Shown piece after piece: positions 51,475 through 64,000 of a stretch of DNA of 64,000 bases. The translations under genes and the position numbers were made by a program. The notes beneath the pieces are model-generated. The model worked only from the letters and a program-made list of their open reading frames with translations, had not been told where the DNA came from and made no database searches. Within the stretch, counting starts at the first letter, position 1; each line of letters begins with the position of its first letter. Origin of the DNA: Pinus tabuliformis (Eukaryota > Streptophyta > Pinopsida > Pinales > Pinaceae); assembly GCA_031772625.1 (NCBI GenBank), contig CM062812.1, forward strand, positions 733,929,714 to 733,993,713. Reading direction: 5' to 3'.

Positions 51475-53583
51475 GTATATATATACATCGATCATAGGTT
51501 TATGTTATTGAAATGGTTACATGTTCTTTAATTTCATATGTGGTTGGATACTTAATGTTGACTGCATAATTTGGTCGTCTAATTTTCACCTTTGTTATCT
51601 ATACGTATTTGATGCAATAGAAAAAGGAATTAGCCCGAAGTTTTTTTTTTTTTTTTAAACCTCCAAATGGGAAATTAGTTTCTTCCCTGATCTAGTTACA
51701 ACATATCTAAGTTATTTTTTCTTTTTTTTCTTTATTGCTTGTGGATTACATCTTTAAAAGAGACTTCTGCTTTAAGGTGTGGTTTTGGCGTAGTATTTAT
51801 GTGTACCGCTTGTAGAGATGAATGGTTTATCTTAGGAGTGAAATTTAGATTCTAAAGAGCATAACATCCTATGTTAAATGGGTACTAGCACGTGCTCAAT
51901 TTATTCTTCAACAATTTCTTTTACAATTTCTATTGTACTTTCTAGTCTTGTTGAAATCCCATCTTTAGTTTGGTTTTTGTCGCATCACTTTTAGTTATAT
52001 GAATTTCAATCTATAATAATGGTTCATTTTTAGAAAATTTTGTCTTTGTAGGTAACTTTTCCAATGCTTAAACAAACTAAGCATTTCCAAATGGTTTATT
52101 ATTGCACTATGTTTGTTACTTCTCTATTTCAGTTTATAATTTAAAGGCCTACATAGGCATAACTACCCGACTTGGGTGTGTCGTGGTGACTAATGTTGTC
52201 CATGTGAAACCATATTTTTTCCAATTCTCATAACCACTTCAAAATGTGGATATAAGAAAGTGATGCAGATTAAGTCTTTGTGATTCTCTATTTTGTGTAA
52301 ATTTAATTAATTTTTAACTAAAAATTATTGTGTACCTTCTACCCATAAGAGTAAGTCTTTAGCCTTGTTGTGTACTTTCAAGTGTTTACAAATCTAACAG
52401 TAACCTTACCACCATCTCTTGAGACTGTGATCACACTTTGAAAGTTATCATTTATATTTTATTTTCTATATGAAGGTATTGCAATAGATTAATTTAAATT
52501 AAAATAGTAGTTGAATGTATTGAATATTGAAATCTCATAAATAAGGAAAAATTCCACCAAATCCTAGATATTTTATTTTTCCATTCTTCTCCATAAAGCA
52601 ATATAACCAAAATTATTTCAGTAGTTTCCCATTTCCATGTAAATACATCTATAGTATACCCTCCACATAACTACTCTTCATCATCATATTTATCATAAGA
52701 ATTCATAGCATATTAGTACACGGGTCTATACGCACCCACAATTATAGCCTTGTAAAAAAAATTCTTAAACATGTAATAAGTAAGGTATATAAAGACTATA
52801 TGTTTATGACTACCACTAGACAAATAACTAACTTGTACTCATGCGGCACTTTGCATGCGTATCTTCTAATATTTAATATACCCAATTAATCAACAAAAAT
52901 TTGAAAATGAACAGATCTTCTAAACTTATCTGTTGTGAGAAATGTACATGGGAAATACACCTTCCTCTTGACTTCAAACTAAATCCTCTAGTCCCCCCCC
53001 CCCCGGAGCAAACATATGCTTTCCGCTGGAATTAATAATCCCCTCAATTCCGAAGTAATATATTTTATAAGTTTTACTAGCAAATTTTAACAGTGTACCT
53101 TGTTTTGGATCTACCAACGTACTTGCCTAACATTTTTTTTCTTTTTTTCTTTTTTTCTTTTCAGAAAAAATTGTTTTTTCCTTTTTCTTTAAAGTCGACC
53201 TTTCTCTCTTGTGGTGCTTTATTCCACCCATACTTAGTGTCTTTCTCCAACTAAGAAATTTAATATATATTTTTCTCCCATCATATTAAATCAATGCTTA
53301 TTTCTCCTAGGAGTTTTAGGAGATATTTAAGGGAATATTTATCTTAATTTCACCCACCAATAATGGTTTCCAATCCTCGAAAGAATCTTCTAACTCTAGT
53401 GTTTCTTTCCCAAGTAATTCCCGACATTTTATTTATTAATGAGAATTTATTAATTACATTAGATTAATTTTATTATTCACATCAATTCACAAATCCAACA
53501 TGGCTTCCTTAACCATCAAACCTAAGAATAGTCCTGATATAGAAATACAAAATCAGTAACATAAATAACATAGGGGTGTTACG
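49306..53583 (-). repeat. 5' LTR of element D
   Basis: About 4.28 kb, collinear with 24649-26010 plus 40309-41775. The segment at about 49540-50940 has no counterpart in the other LTR. It contains an AT/GATA microsatellite (51393-51487) and a poly-C run near 52996-53009, both specific to this copy. Short open frames inside it (49913-50251, 50486-50695, 51035-51277) show no recognised domain. Confidence 0.9.
51393..51487. repeat. AT/AG/GATA microsatellite in the D right LTR
   Basis: (AT)n interrupted by an AGAGAGAGAG block and GATATA units. The aligned site in the left LTR (about 25340) has no array. Confidence 0.95.
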
Positions 53584-56500
53584 TAATGCCTACAATTCGA
53601 AAACGACAAAATTGTGGATGAAGCCATCTATAAGGCATGGATTGGATACCAACAACTGAAATAGAAAGGGGAAAGTAAATAACCAGGTCAGGTAAGAAGG
53701 GGCATAGATACCCTCTAAACGAAAATAATGAAAAGATTATTGGGTATAAGAGTTTAAATAGAGAGAAATAGAGTAAATTTGTTAAAAAATGGCAACAAAA
53801 AACCCTAGAATGGATCCAAGGAGTTTGATATTCTAGGAAAAACTGATCTCAGTAAGATGCATAAACCATCAATACAATGCAAGGGTTGTGGGGGACCACA
53901 CTACCTCAAAGAATATCATTACACTAAAAAGACAGAACTTGTTGCAATTTTTCAAGAAGCATCTACGATGGAAGAGGTTGCGAGATGTGTACCTAGAATA
54001 AACATTGCCCTGGAGGAACAACAAGTCGAGCATCAACCTACAATGGTTAAAATATAAGGTGAAATATTCAATCACGTCGTATCAATTTTAATAGACCTTG
54101 GGGTGAGTTTAAGCTACATGAGCCCCAATTTAGTAGATTTATGTTAATTGTAGTTCAGTAAATTTCAACACTTGTGGCTGGTTCAGTTAGCCAACATAGC
54201 AAAAAGAAGAATAACAATGAGAGTTGTGAAGTGCCCATTAGAACAAGAGAGACAAGAATCAGAAATAAATCTGAACATTCTGCCATTAGGCTTATACGTA
54301 ATTTTGGTTGGTGTCGACTAACTAGAGGAGAATTGATCCATCTTAAAGTACAAAAGAAATACCATCAGTTATGTTAATGAAGGAGGTATTAGGAAAGGAA
54401 TTCAAGGAATAGTAAGCCCCATAAAATTAAGATAAATTTAATCTTCAAAGTTGAAGAAATGTATCAGAAAAAGATGTTAAATTTTTGTAGTTCAAGTAGG
54501 ATACTCTAACTCTAAAGTAAAGGCAACAACCTTGGAAACTTTTCCTATTGTTTAAAATTTTGTAGATGTATTTCCTAAGGGTATGTCTGGGCTTCCCCCT
54601 AATTGAGACATTGATTTCATGATTGAGCTAGTTCCGGCAGCCAGACTAGTGTCTAAGGAACCATATTGCATGAGTAACCCATAATTAACTGAATTAAAAA
54701 CGTAATTAGCAGAAATATTAGACGAAACGTACATCCATCCTAGTGCATCACCATAGGTATTTCCTATTCTTTTTGTCAAAAAGAAGGATGGCACACTAAG
54801 ACTATATATGGATTATTGACAATTCAATAGGTTAACAATTAATAACAAGTACCTCTTACCATGAATCAATTATTTGTTTGATCAGGTTAAGGGTTCAATT
54901 GTATTTTCTAAAATTGATTTACATTCAAGATACGATGAAATCCAAATCAATGAGGAGTATATTTGTAAGACTCCATGTAGGATGTGTTATGGAAACTTTG
55001 AGTTTGTGGTCCTACCTTGTGGGCTTACTAATGACATGGTTACTTTTGTGTGCTTGATCAATAACATATTTAATCCATACGTAGAGAAGTTTGTATTAAT
55101 ATTTATTGATGATATGTTAGCTTATTCAAAGAGTTTAGAGGATAATAAGGAGCAACTAAAAATAGTGTTGCAAACTCTGTGTGATCATCAATTATATGCC
55201 AAATATAATAAGTATGACTTCTTTAAAGACTACATAAAATATCTAGGGAATGTGATCACCAATGACGGAATAGCCATGGACTTGAAAAAGATAGATATGA
55301 TTATGGAATAGCCTGCTCCTAAGAATGTAATGGTTATTAGGTACTTTATGGGATTATCAAGCTACTACCATCACTTTATAGTTACGTTTTCAAAGGTAGC
55401 CTATCCAGTAACCTTATTACAAAAGAAACATAAAACATTCAAATGGAACTCAGAATGCTAACATAGCTTTGACCAACTAAAACATATGTTCACTACAACC
55501 CCTATTTTCTGAATTTCATATCTCAAAGAAGAATTTGTCTCTTGCATGTATGCTTGATGAAGAGTATGGAGAGTGTTGATGCAAGAAGGTGAGGTGGCAT
55601 CCTACGATTCCTAAAATGTGAATGAACATAAATGAGTGTATTCAGTCTATGACCTAGAGTCAATTACAATGGATCACACCTTGAAGGTATGGTGACACTA
55701 TCTTTTAGGGGTGAAGTTTAATTTAATGAATAATCATAGTAGCATGACTAAATTTTAAAAACAAGTCACACTTAATGCTCGGTAACTGTGTTGGAATTCT
55801 TTCTTGGGTGAGTTTGACTTTACATTAAACATTTGAAGGGTAACGATAACTAGGTGGCGAATGCTCTAAGTAGGAAATTGGATTCTATTAATGAAATCTT
55901 GTTTAGTGAAGTGAAATCATATTTTTTAGATCAAATCAAAATTGCAGCCTTAAAGTACCAATAATATCAACTTTTACAGTAGAAAAACAAGAAAGAAAGC
56001 AATAACAAAAATAGCTAGGATACGGTAATAATAATGATGACCTGTTGATTTAGAGAAACTGAATTTATGTACCAAAAATCGATTAAACAACTGATTTTGG
56101 ATGGATATCCTAAAATTTCTTATGCTTCCCACCATGGGTATCAGAAACTCGCAATTTCTTTAAGAAATGATTTTTTTTTCCTGGTATGAAAAAATAAACA
56201 ACATAATAGCTTGTGAAGTGTTTAGAGTGTCAACAGATGAAAGAAAGACAACAGAATATAGTATGTCTACTTCACACAATACCCATTCCTAAGTTGATAT
56301 GGGAAACTATCAGTCTAGATTTCATCACTACTTTACCAAAATAAAAAAGAAAAACAACTCAATAATGGGTGTGTAGATAAATTAGGTAAAACGACTCATT
56401 TTATTCGAGTACAAACTACCTATACAGTGATTTATATTGCATATATATCTATTTGGAAATATTTCGCTTACATGGAATACCTAAGATAGTCATCTTTGAT

Positions 56501-57480
56501 TGAGATGTAAAATTTACTTCTACCTTGTAAAAAATTTTTTTACACAATTGGGTACCTCGGTGAAATTTAGCACTACCTATCATACATAGATGAAAATAAA
56601 ACATAAAGGATAAATGAAGTGTTAGAGGATATGCTGAGAATGTATGTTATGCAACAACCTACCAAATGGGAAGAGTATCTCCATTTGGTAGAATTTACAT
56701 ATAATAACAACTATCATACCTCTCTATGAATGAGTTCTTTCAAGGTATTTTATGGATGAAGATTCATAACACCCCTTAATCTGATTTATCCTGAGGATAG
56801 GTTGATTTTGGGGACAACCATGTTGAGAGAAATGGAGAAAATTATGAAGAAGGTATGGAGAAACTTGAAAGCTTCCAAGAACCAACAGAACACTTATGAA
56901 GATAAAAGACATACCAATAGAGAGTTTCAAATATGTGATCATGTGTATGTAAAGGTTAAACAAAAATTTAACACTTTAAGGTGGGAACCTGTGCAAAACT
57001 AGTTCCCCAATTTTGTGGCCCATTCGAAATACTCCCCACGATTGGAGTTGTGGTTTATCAACTAGATTTACCAAGTCATATATGCATTCAAAATGTGTTT
57101 CATATCTCTTTGTTAAAGAATTACATAAATGATCTGAGTAATATTATTCATTTTCATAATGGTCAGGTAAATAATGAAATAAGAAATAAATGTGTATGTT
57201 CCTTAACTGGAAATTGATAGAATCTAATAATCGTCATGATGATTGTGGATGTATGTCAAAATGGATAAATAATTTATGTTTGAGCCTTTGCACATACTAG
57301 ATCAGAGACAAACTATGCTATGAAATTGAGTAATAAACCAGGTTAAAATGCAATGGAAGCACTTAAGACTGAAAGATGCTACTTCAGAAGATGAAACTCT
57401 TTTGCGTGAGTCATATCCCAGCATGGTCTAATGGCCATGAAGCACTGAGGAAAATTTTCTATTTGAGGAGTGGAAGATTC
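53584..57480 (+). pseudogene. Element C gag-pol, remainder after the D insertion
   Basis: Gag resumes at once (QFENDKIVDEAIYKAWIGYQ, matching element A gag near 430-490). Then a zinc-knuckle remnant at about 53880 (CKGCGGPHYLKEYHY, last Cys lost) and protease at about 54030-54150 with the active site changed to ILIDLGVSLSY. The pre-RT linker is near 54530-54700. RT at about 54780-55310 is the best-kept part (open 54874-55311, FIDDMLAYSK). RNase H at about 55330-55900, integrase at about 56080-56760, linker 56802-57002, GPY/F at about 56990-57150, chromodomain remnant at about 57340-57470. Stops and frameshifts throughout. Confidence 0.82.
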
Positions 57481-57507
57481 TAGATTTAGTTTTACAGACT
57501 GTGGGAG

Positions 57508-59409
57508 ACATGCTAGGGGTCATTTATGAACATGTGATTTACATAAATATCCTTACTATTTTAATGTTAAATAAAAAATTGCATATCGTTAGGCATGTGA
57601 AAATCATAGTGAGGGAAAAGGTGCTATAAAGAATTTCATCCAGATAGTTAAAAAATGTTTAATAAGGGCTATGGGCATAGGACTTCCCTGCCTAGATCTC
57701 CTCTTGCTAGAGATAGATTATCTCAATTAGGGAAAAGGGTTGGATGAGAGGTGAGAGGGGAAAAGGTTGAATAAACCTTTCTATTTTTAGAGCCTCTTTG
57801 GAGGAAGACAAAAAAGAATTAGCTATTGACCTTGAATTTTCTCAAAACAGGTTACTGTCAGAGGTAGGTAGGATGTTGCCAAGGGGAATGTTGTGTTAGA
57901 TGAAGAATTGTCACTCTCCTAGGCATGAAATTGGCTTGGGGGAAGATTTGGCTGGTGGAAGGCCATTCTTATTGGTTGGGGGGAGAAATTTTTTATCTCA
58001 GTGTGATTTCCATGTTGATTTATACTAGTAAAATAAATCTAACCTACAACAACCAAAAAGGGTTTAATGATATAATCGAGCATTGAAATGAAAACAGATC
58101 CCAGACCTAAGAACTTGTGAAAGATAAAAAAAAAAGGGGGTACTTTACCTGGTTGAGGGACACTAGGCTGAATCTCCATCCCTATAGTCAAAAGGGGAAA
58201 TAACATTATTGCTAAGATTCATAGAGTTTGTCTTTGCAAGGGGAGTGATGATGTAGGGTTTTAAGAGAGAACACTATAAATAACACCTTAAATCGTATGC
58301 GTGTGAAATTGAGCATGCCAGCCTGAGCCAGAGGGATCTCACTACTGAGTTCCAACCTTTCAAAATTCTAAGATCTGGTCGAGGTATTTGGATGCTAAAG
58401 ACCAAAGAATAATCAATGCTGAAGGCCTCATTACCAACAAGTCAAACAAAGACGGTTATCTCTATTCTATTGTCTTGAAAGGTTATTTTAGAAATAAAGT
58501 TGATAGCCATGAACTGAGACATGAGAGAAAATGAATGTTGGAAATTTCCACCAACTTTTCATAATGGAAATATGAAAGCCAAAATAATTTGGCTGGTAGC
58601 AAGGAACCGTCGGTGATTGAACATTGTGAATATATATTTTTGCAAAGGAGGTGAGTTATGAAGATCACTTTCGAAGTGAAAAGGTTCGAATGAGGGCGAT
58701 GTTGCACAGAGGGGAGGGGTATTTACCCCATAAATAAATGGATAGAGCTAACATTATTGATTCCAATGCTAAATCATGAGGGTCGTTGGTATCTTCACAC
58801 CTTGCTAACGTAGAGCCCGATAACACATTTACCATAAAAAAATTTCATTACAACTAGCAATCCTCTAGAGCCTTCGATAAAACCATAGAGACCATAATTT
58901 ATAATTGCAACATAAACTCAAATTTCATATAGTGCAATTCCCTTCTTGCCCAACTTGAAATTAAACATAGTTTTCATATCTGAGAATGAACTTAAGTCTG
59001 CACTTCGATCACTAGGTCAAACTACCATGCACTACAAATATTTTTAAAAAAGTATTATTATGTTTTAAGGCTAGCATAACACCTAACTTTAGATTATATT
59101 TCCAAGAGAAGCTAACACCGTGGAACTATGATGATGGGAAGTAGTAAGCTTTGAGATTGATTGAATACCATAGTTGTCATATCATTCATAGGAATTTATG
59201 TGTTGTAAATGTGTAGGTGGACAAAATAAAGGACTTGATAACAATGTAATATATACTAAATGAATATAAAAAAAGAAAGTATTAGTGATGTTTTCAACTC
59301 CTCAACTCATTTATGGTCCCCATTTGTTTTGTATGATTAAAATAATTTTGGATTAACAAAATATGCAACTATTAAAAAAAAAATTGCATTTACATTGATG
59401 GGCGTTAGA
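57508..59409 (+). repeat. 3' LTR of element C
   Basis: Begins near GACATGCTAGGGG, aligned with the A LTR start TGTAACATGCCCTAG. 58010-59409 is collinear with 22290-23690. The end near GGCGTTAG parallels GCATTACA at 23690. The first 500 bp have no clear match in the 5' copy. Confidence 0.6.
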
Positions 59410-59483
59410 GGCCTTTTAAGTGAATCTCTATGGTTAAGAATAATGTTACATGTTTTTTTTTTCAAGTGTATACATGTTTAGCT

Positions 59484-59509
59484 TATATATATATATATAT
59501 ATATATATA

Positions 59510-59593
<84 letters not shown>
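59484..59593. repeat. (AT)n followed by (GATA)n microsatellite
   Basis: AT units from 59484 to about 59556, then nine GATA/AGAT units (59558-59593). Confidence 0.95.
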
Positions 59594-59597
<4 letters not shown>

Positions 59598-60321
59598 TCA
59601 TAAATTAAAATAAAATTATAATTTAGTTAATTTTCTTGATTTTTTTAAAATGTAGGGAATGTAAAATGTATAATGGGTTAAGTATTTACAAATGTTTATC
59701 ATCTATTTAATTGTGTAAAGAGGGAGATGTGGTTCTATCCTTGGTCAACATGGAGTTGACATGTTTTTAAAATTAAATTAAATTATTTTCTAAATGAAAA
59801 ATAATGTGGACTATAATAAAAAACAAAAATAAATATATTAGATAGTTTCCATTAAAAGTATTATAACCTAGTATAAGGACATATGGTAGAAATATTTCCC
59901 TCTTCATTCATTGTCTGATATTACAAAGATATTGTTGAAGTAAAATGTTTCAATGTTTCAAGAATAGTATGAAGTAACTTAATTTTATATTAATTTTAGA
60001 GAAAGATAAAGTATTTAAAATAAAATAAAATAAAAATTGTATTTTAGATGTGAGGAAGATATGTAATACTTATATTTTTAAAAATATTTCACTATAAAAC
60101 TTATATATATAGTTTGAGTATCTATATTGACTAATTTATTTCAATATCAACTTCATGTATATATATATATATTTTAATTCCTAAAAATAGGAAGTAATTG
60201 AAAGTAAAAAAATCTAATTATTTTGTAATAAGAATAATAAAACAGATGTGTAATTCATTTAATCCCGAATATAAAATTAATGTCACATTAAAAAAAATTA
60301 ATAGTAATAGTAATACAAAAC
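59594..60321. other. No gene seen; extremely AT-rich
   Basis: No frame, domain or repeat structure recognised apart from a short AT tract near 60160. Confidence 0.5.
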
Positions 60322-61467
60322 AATTGGAAGAAAGGTCATGGTACACATATCACACACAAGAATAATTCATATATTGCTTACAAAGCCAAATTACAAGCTC
60401 CATAACTAGTGCTTATGAGGTCCAATAGATTCCAAACAAGGAGAATATTGTTGAGAAAATATCTCAACAAAAATCCAACCACCAACCAACATAATCTCTC
60501 AATTTAATAATTTAAGAATTATTTCCAAATCTAATGCTTACATTACATCATTACAAAGATTAATACAAAAATGAAAAATTACAATTCACATGTCACATTT
60601 GTATAACTCATCTTCGTCGGCACTTATCCCCACTCTGAAATCTCCTCGACAATGCTCTTTTCACCACAACAATCTTCAGTCATCCCATTCAACTCATTTA
60701 AGACATAATCACCTCTAACCATCGTTAATGAACTTTGTATAGTTGACACTTCTCAATATCCCTAAGGATAATCTCAATAATGCATTGTATATTGTAGTCA
60801 ATTATGCAACTAACCTTTCTATACACATGGATCTCATAACATAAGATGTAACTAATGTTATTGAAGCCCTAAGCACAACAAGACCCATCAATATTTTAAA
60901 AATTAATACAATTAACTTAGTGATGCGTTCTCTCGATACATTGAGAACCACTAATTTAATTACATTCCTTTGTTCATTAATTGGTTCTGCACTTTTTCAA
61001 TCCATACTTTATAAATAAACTTGAGAAAATTCATAAAACTATCTACTATCATCCAAGCATAAACAAGTTACCATGTCTCTCCTTGGCACAAGTCAACTCA
61101 ATGCATGAAGTTCCGTAACAATAATGAGCAAACCAAAAAATCATCCGGAAAAGCACCATATTGTGACTTCCATTTGGAGGACGCATTCATCGATATGCCC
61201 GTGTTACATCATGATGGATATCTTACTCCATTGGTATTATCTCCCAAGGTATACTATTTTATCCAATGGGACCATGAGCTAACACTTGTATGACGAGCCT
61301 ACCCACGGGGATTTTGCAGCTAAAAAAAGGTGCTCATGAAGCAATAGTAATCATGATCCTTCAAGAATCCATCATTAACATTCTAGGTATAACTAGGTAT
61401 AACTAAGAGGATCGTATTGAAACCTTTGTATTTCCCTTGCAACTTTCTTCTTGCTAATTCTCCGGAG

Positions 61468-61824
61468 CTATTCCCTCATTCTCTCCAACACACATTTCCA
61501 TGTTTCTCTGGCATAGCCCAACATGATCTTCCCTTTCCCCTCAAAGTAGAGGCACATAGATAACATTGCTCTCTCTAGTAATGCTCTATTTGAGGTTCTC
61601 GAAAACTGAGATTCTGAAGAATCGACCTTTGCACCTTGGTGATATAAGAGACAACCCTGAAATTGATGATGGTGATTCCCTCGGCCTCGACAATACACAG
61701 ATTCATGTCGGTCCACGTCTAATGTTCCTATGCACAAGATCAATATAACCACCAACTGGAATGAAAATCCTCTTTGATGTTTCCAACAACCTTTACTGGT
61801 AATGGCACCTTCATCAACAAGCAT
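61468..61824 (-). CDS. Unrecognised 118-codon frame inside the putative element
   Basis: Open from an ATG (61822-61824) to a stop, with Cys/His-rich patches (CRGRGNHHHQFQGCLLYHQG) and a basic C-terminus. It lies on the sense strand of the putative element, about 0.3 kb downstream of its primer site. No domain recognised. It could be a degenerate gag piece or chance; confidence that it encodes a protein is low. Confidence 0.2.
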   Translation of the reverse strand: MLVDEGAITSKGCWKHQRGFSFQLVVILILCIGTLDVDRHESVYCRGRGNHHHQFQGCLLYHQGAKVDSSESQFSRTSNRALLERAMLSMCLYFEGKGKIMLGYARETWKCVLERMRE

Positions 61825-62036
61825 TTTAGTTGAGCCATTTTGACGTTATTCGGATCATCGCTTACAGCCAAAACTAGAAGACTAGTGGTGAACTGATCTA
61901 GGATGCCTTCCATTCAATTCCGTTACATGAATTCTAGCTGAATTGTTGTAATGGATATTGATTCTTCAATGCAATCATGCCCAACGAACACTTAAGCAAT
62001 TATCAAATTAAACGTTCTAACAATAAATAAAAAAAT

Positions 62037-62311
62037 ACTATCACACACTAATTATCCATATACAAAGAATAACACTGCAAATCTCTTCCATCTCTTTGGA
62101 CCCTCCATGGAGGGATTCAATCCCATATAGGCTCTAATACCAACTAAGAAATTGGAAGAGGAGTCATGGTAATAAATACTATCACACACTAATTATCTAT
62201 ATACAGAGAATAAAACTACAAATCTCTTCCATCTCTTTAGACCCTCCATGGAGGGAGTCAATCCCATATAGGCTCTAATATCAACTAAGAAATTGGAAGA
62301 GGAGTCATGGT
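62037..62311. repeat. Tandem duplication of ~141 bp spanning the primer site
   Basis: ACTATCACACACTAATTATC begins at 62037 and again at 62178. Both copies contain the palindrome-like CCCTCCATGGAGGG and the primer-site sequence, which reads GCTCTAATACCA in the left copy and GCTCTAATATCA in the right. Confidence 0.85.
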
Positions 62312-62462
62312 ACACAGAGCACACAGAAGAGTAATTTGTATATTGCTTAGAAAGCTAAATTACAAAGCACACATAGTGCTTATGAGATCCAATAGATTCC
62401 AAACAAGGAGAATATTGTTGAGAAAATCTCTCAACAAAACTCCAACAACCGACCAACCTAAT

Positions 62463-64000
62463 TGGTGAGCTCCAGTATTGCAACAATAATGTTGCCTCTC
62501 TTGGGGCTTCCTTCTTTACTTTTATCAACCCAGTAGTTCATAACAAACTTGAAAATGACGGTGTTGTATGCACAAGTGCTAGCTCTTACTGCAGGCTGTC
62601 ACTTGATCAGTTGGCACAAGTTTGTTAGGAGTTTCAGCCAACTTCTATGAGTTCTCAGAAGAAGCTTTTACTCTGATGGAAGAGAGCTAATTCTACAGGG
62701 ACTATTCTACTTGCAGAAAGAGAAGGAAAACTGAAATGAAATGCAAACCCTAATTTCGCAAGCAAGAGATAGAAACTACTGAAATGGGTGACGTTGACTA
62801 CTGAAAAGGTAAATTGCATTTATTCAAGCTAATTCTGAAGAGAAATGAGAAGAAATCATCTTTTTGTACTTTTGACTATTTCTATGTGGAATTATTATGC
62901 TTATGGTTTGACTGGTTATCACTGTGCAGAGGTTTGGTGGCCAAGAAAGATGGAGTTGACTTTTGTTGAAGGTGAGGAAGGTGCGGAGAGGTCCTACGAA
63001 GTCCCTAGTACCCTTGTGGAGACTTCCATTGTGATCAGACTTCGAAAAATCACTTGCATGAACTTCTAGAGGAGGATGCAGGGGATCTGTAGGAGGTTCT
63101 ATAGGAAGATCTACAGGAGGAGGCTGAAAGTGGTTTTTAGAGGTTTGAAGGTAGAAAAATGATGGGAAAAGGGAAATGAAGGCTGGATGAAGGTGTTTAG
63201 GGGTCTAGGACTCTGTTGATGAAGATCAGGAATGGAGGAGATTGTTGGATTTGTTCAAAGGTCAAGAAAGCAACTTTGTACAAAAATGTAGAAATTAGGG
63301 TAGGTTGGTGAAATGTGGTGAATAAGTGGGAAATCTTGAGAGATGAGCTAGTACAAGTTTTGTTATGGAGGAATGATAAGCTCGAATGTTCTACAAGTGA
63401 GTTGCACACTTACTTCTCAAAACTGACCCAAGAAGGAACCAAAAAATAGCGTTTTGTCTATTTTAACCTAAAAGCTGACCTAAAACCAGAAAAGTGCTGA
63501 ACAGAACTCTATGAATAGAAAGTTGTGCAAGAAATCCATGGTAAGTGAACATGAAATGGCCTAAGCATGTGAATCCAAGCCAATATCAACTTCTCCAACT
63601 CAAAACATCACACTAGCAATTGCATGAAAGGCAAAGACTATGTTTTTGGTGGCAGCAATAGTACCTTGACCTCAAATCATGATCCCAATGATAGAGAAAT
63701 GAGATCAAGACCTACTGGTAGCCTTTTTTGATCTTTCTCTATTACTACAACAAACTACTTAAGCAACTGGAAGCAAGAACAACTAATTTAACCATCAAAA
63801 GCAACCTATTTTACCAAAGCAAGATTTAACCTAAACAACAGAAATCATCTTATGAATGCAAGCAAAAAGCATATAAATACACAAAGGAGGTGTTGGGAAC
63901 TTGGGTTGGGCCCTAACCCAAGAGCTTTACCCCTCTAGAAAAGATTAGTGCTGGTTCAAAACTGGACTCATCTTCATTGATCAAAAAATAGTAGTTACAT
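62463..64000 (-). repeat. Second G-family LTR, cut by the window end
   Basis: Starts TGGTGAGCTCC and follows the G LTR to the last base of the window (for example TTGGGCCCTAACCCAAGAGC near 63915, as at 27503 and 39666). A full LTR would end near 64.6 kb. The pentamer before it is CTAAT (62458-62462), the expected target-site copy. More diverged from both G LTRs than they are from each other. It could be a solo LTR or the left end of another element on the minus strand. Confidence 0.9.

Larger units (their letters stand above)
60322..62462 (-). mobile_element. Putative LTR-type element of unknown family, interrupted on its right
   Basis: 60322-60490 and 62291-62462 form a direct repeat (AATTGGAAGA, CATGGTACAC, AATAGATTCCAAACAAGGAG shared). 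Just inside the right copy, on the minus strand, is TGGTATTAGAGC, close to the initiator tRNA-Met primer site. That arrangement suggests a minus-strand LTR element with a ~1.6 kb internal region. The right repeat is cut at 62462 by a G-family LTR, so its remainder is beyond the window. No gag or pol motif was recognised inside. A non-autonomous element is the likeliest reading. Confidence 0.45.

Noticed and set aside
52996..53009. Poly-C run as a possible regulatory or i-motif site
   Set aside because: Present in only one of the two D LTRs, so most likely slippage or an assembly artefact.

Overview
The window looks like nuclear DNA of a seed plant with a large, repeat-swollen genome. It is AT-rich, has almost no host genes, and is built mostly of Ty3/gypsy LTR retrotransposons of plant lineages: Tekay-like and Reina-like chromoviruses with a C-terminal chromodomain, and an Athila-like element primed by tRNA-Asp. 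The great age of most copies and the style of the Athila-like pol would fit a gymnosperm, but this cannot be settled from the window alone. No prokaryotic-type system, CRISPR array, rRNA or tRNA gene was seen. Lineage names and divergence estimates come from reading motifs and sequence by eye.

Layout. (1) 1-4232 is a badly decayed plus-strand Tekay-like gag-pol (element A), cut by the window start, followed by the start of its 3' LTR. (2) 6764-12628 is a complete, young minus-strand Reina-like element (E): two ~330 bp LTRs, TSD TATCA, PBS, PPT and one uninterrupted 1519-codon gag-pol-chromodomain frame. (3) 12634-16565 is mostly featureless, but holds two minus-strand exon-like blocks (15503-15693 and 14002-14433) that may be remnants of a host gene. 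(4) 16586-20294 is a decayed minus-strand Tekay-like element (H) that has lost the end of gag and all of protease. (5) ~21.5-59.4 kb is one nested stack. Plus-strand element C was split inside gag at 24648 by minus-strand element D (24649-53583). D itself was hit twice: in its left LTR by a 14.3 kb Athila-like element G (26011-40308, TSD GTTAT), and in its integrase by a 2.76 kb plus-strand Reina-derived patchwork element F (42650-45408). (6) 59.5-62.46 kb holds a poorly understood terminal-repeat element, interrupted by a second G-family LTR (62463 to the window end).

How the parts relate. E has the parts an autonomous Reina element needs. F carries the same LTR, PBS and PPT design. It keeps gag with its zinc knuckle and a chromodomain, but has lost protease, reverse transcriptase and most of integrase, so it must have moved with enzymes supplied in trans by an E-like relative. 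F is the most unusual object here. Its internal region is a shuffled patchwork of E-family segments, out of their normal order, joined at short shared sequences, including a 123-bp (41-codon) unit repeated three times, all in a single reading frame. G also stands out, with a ~2.3 kb third coding region beyond integrase and a short CTACAGGAG-type motif scattered through it.
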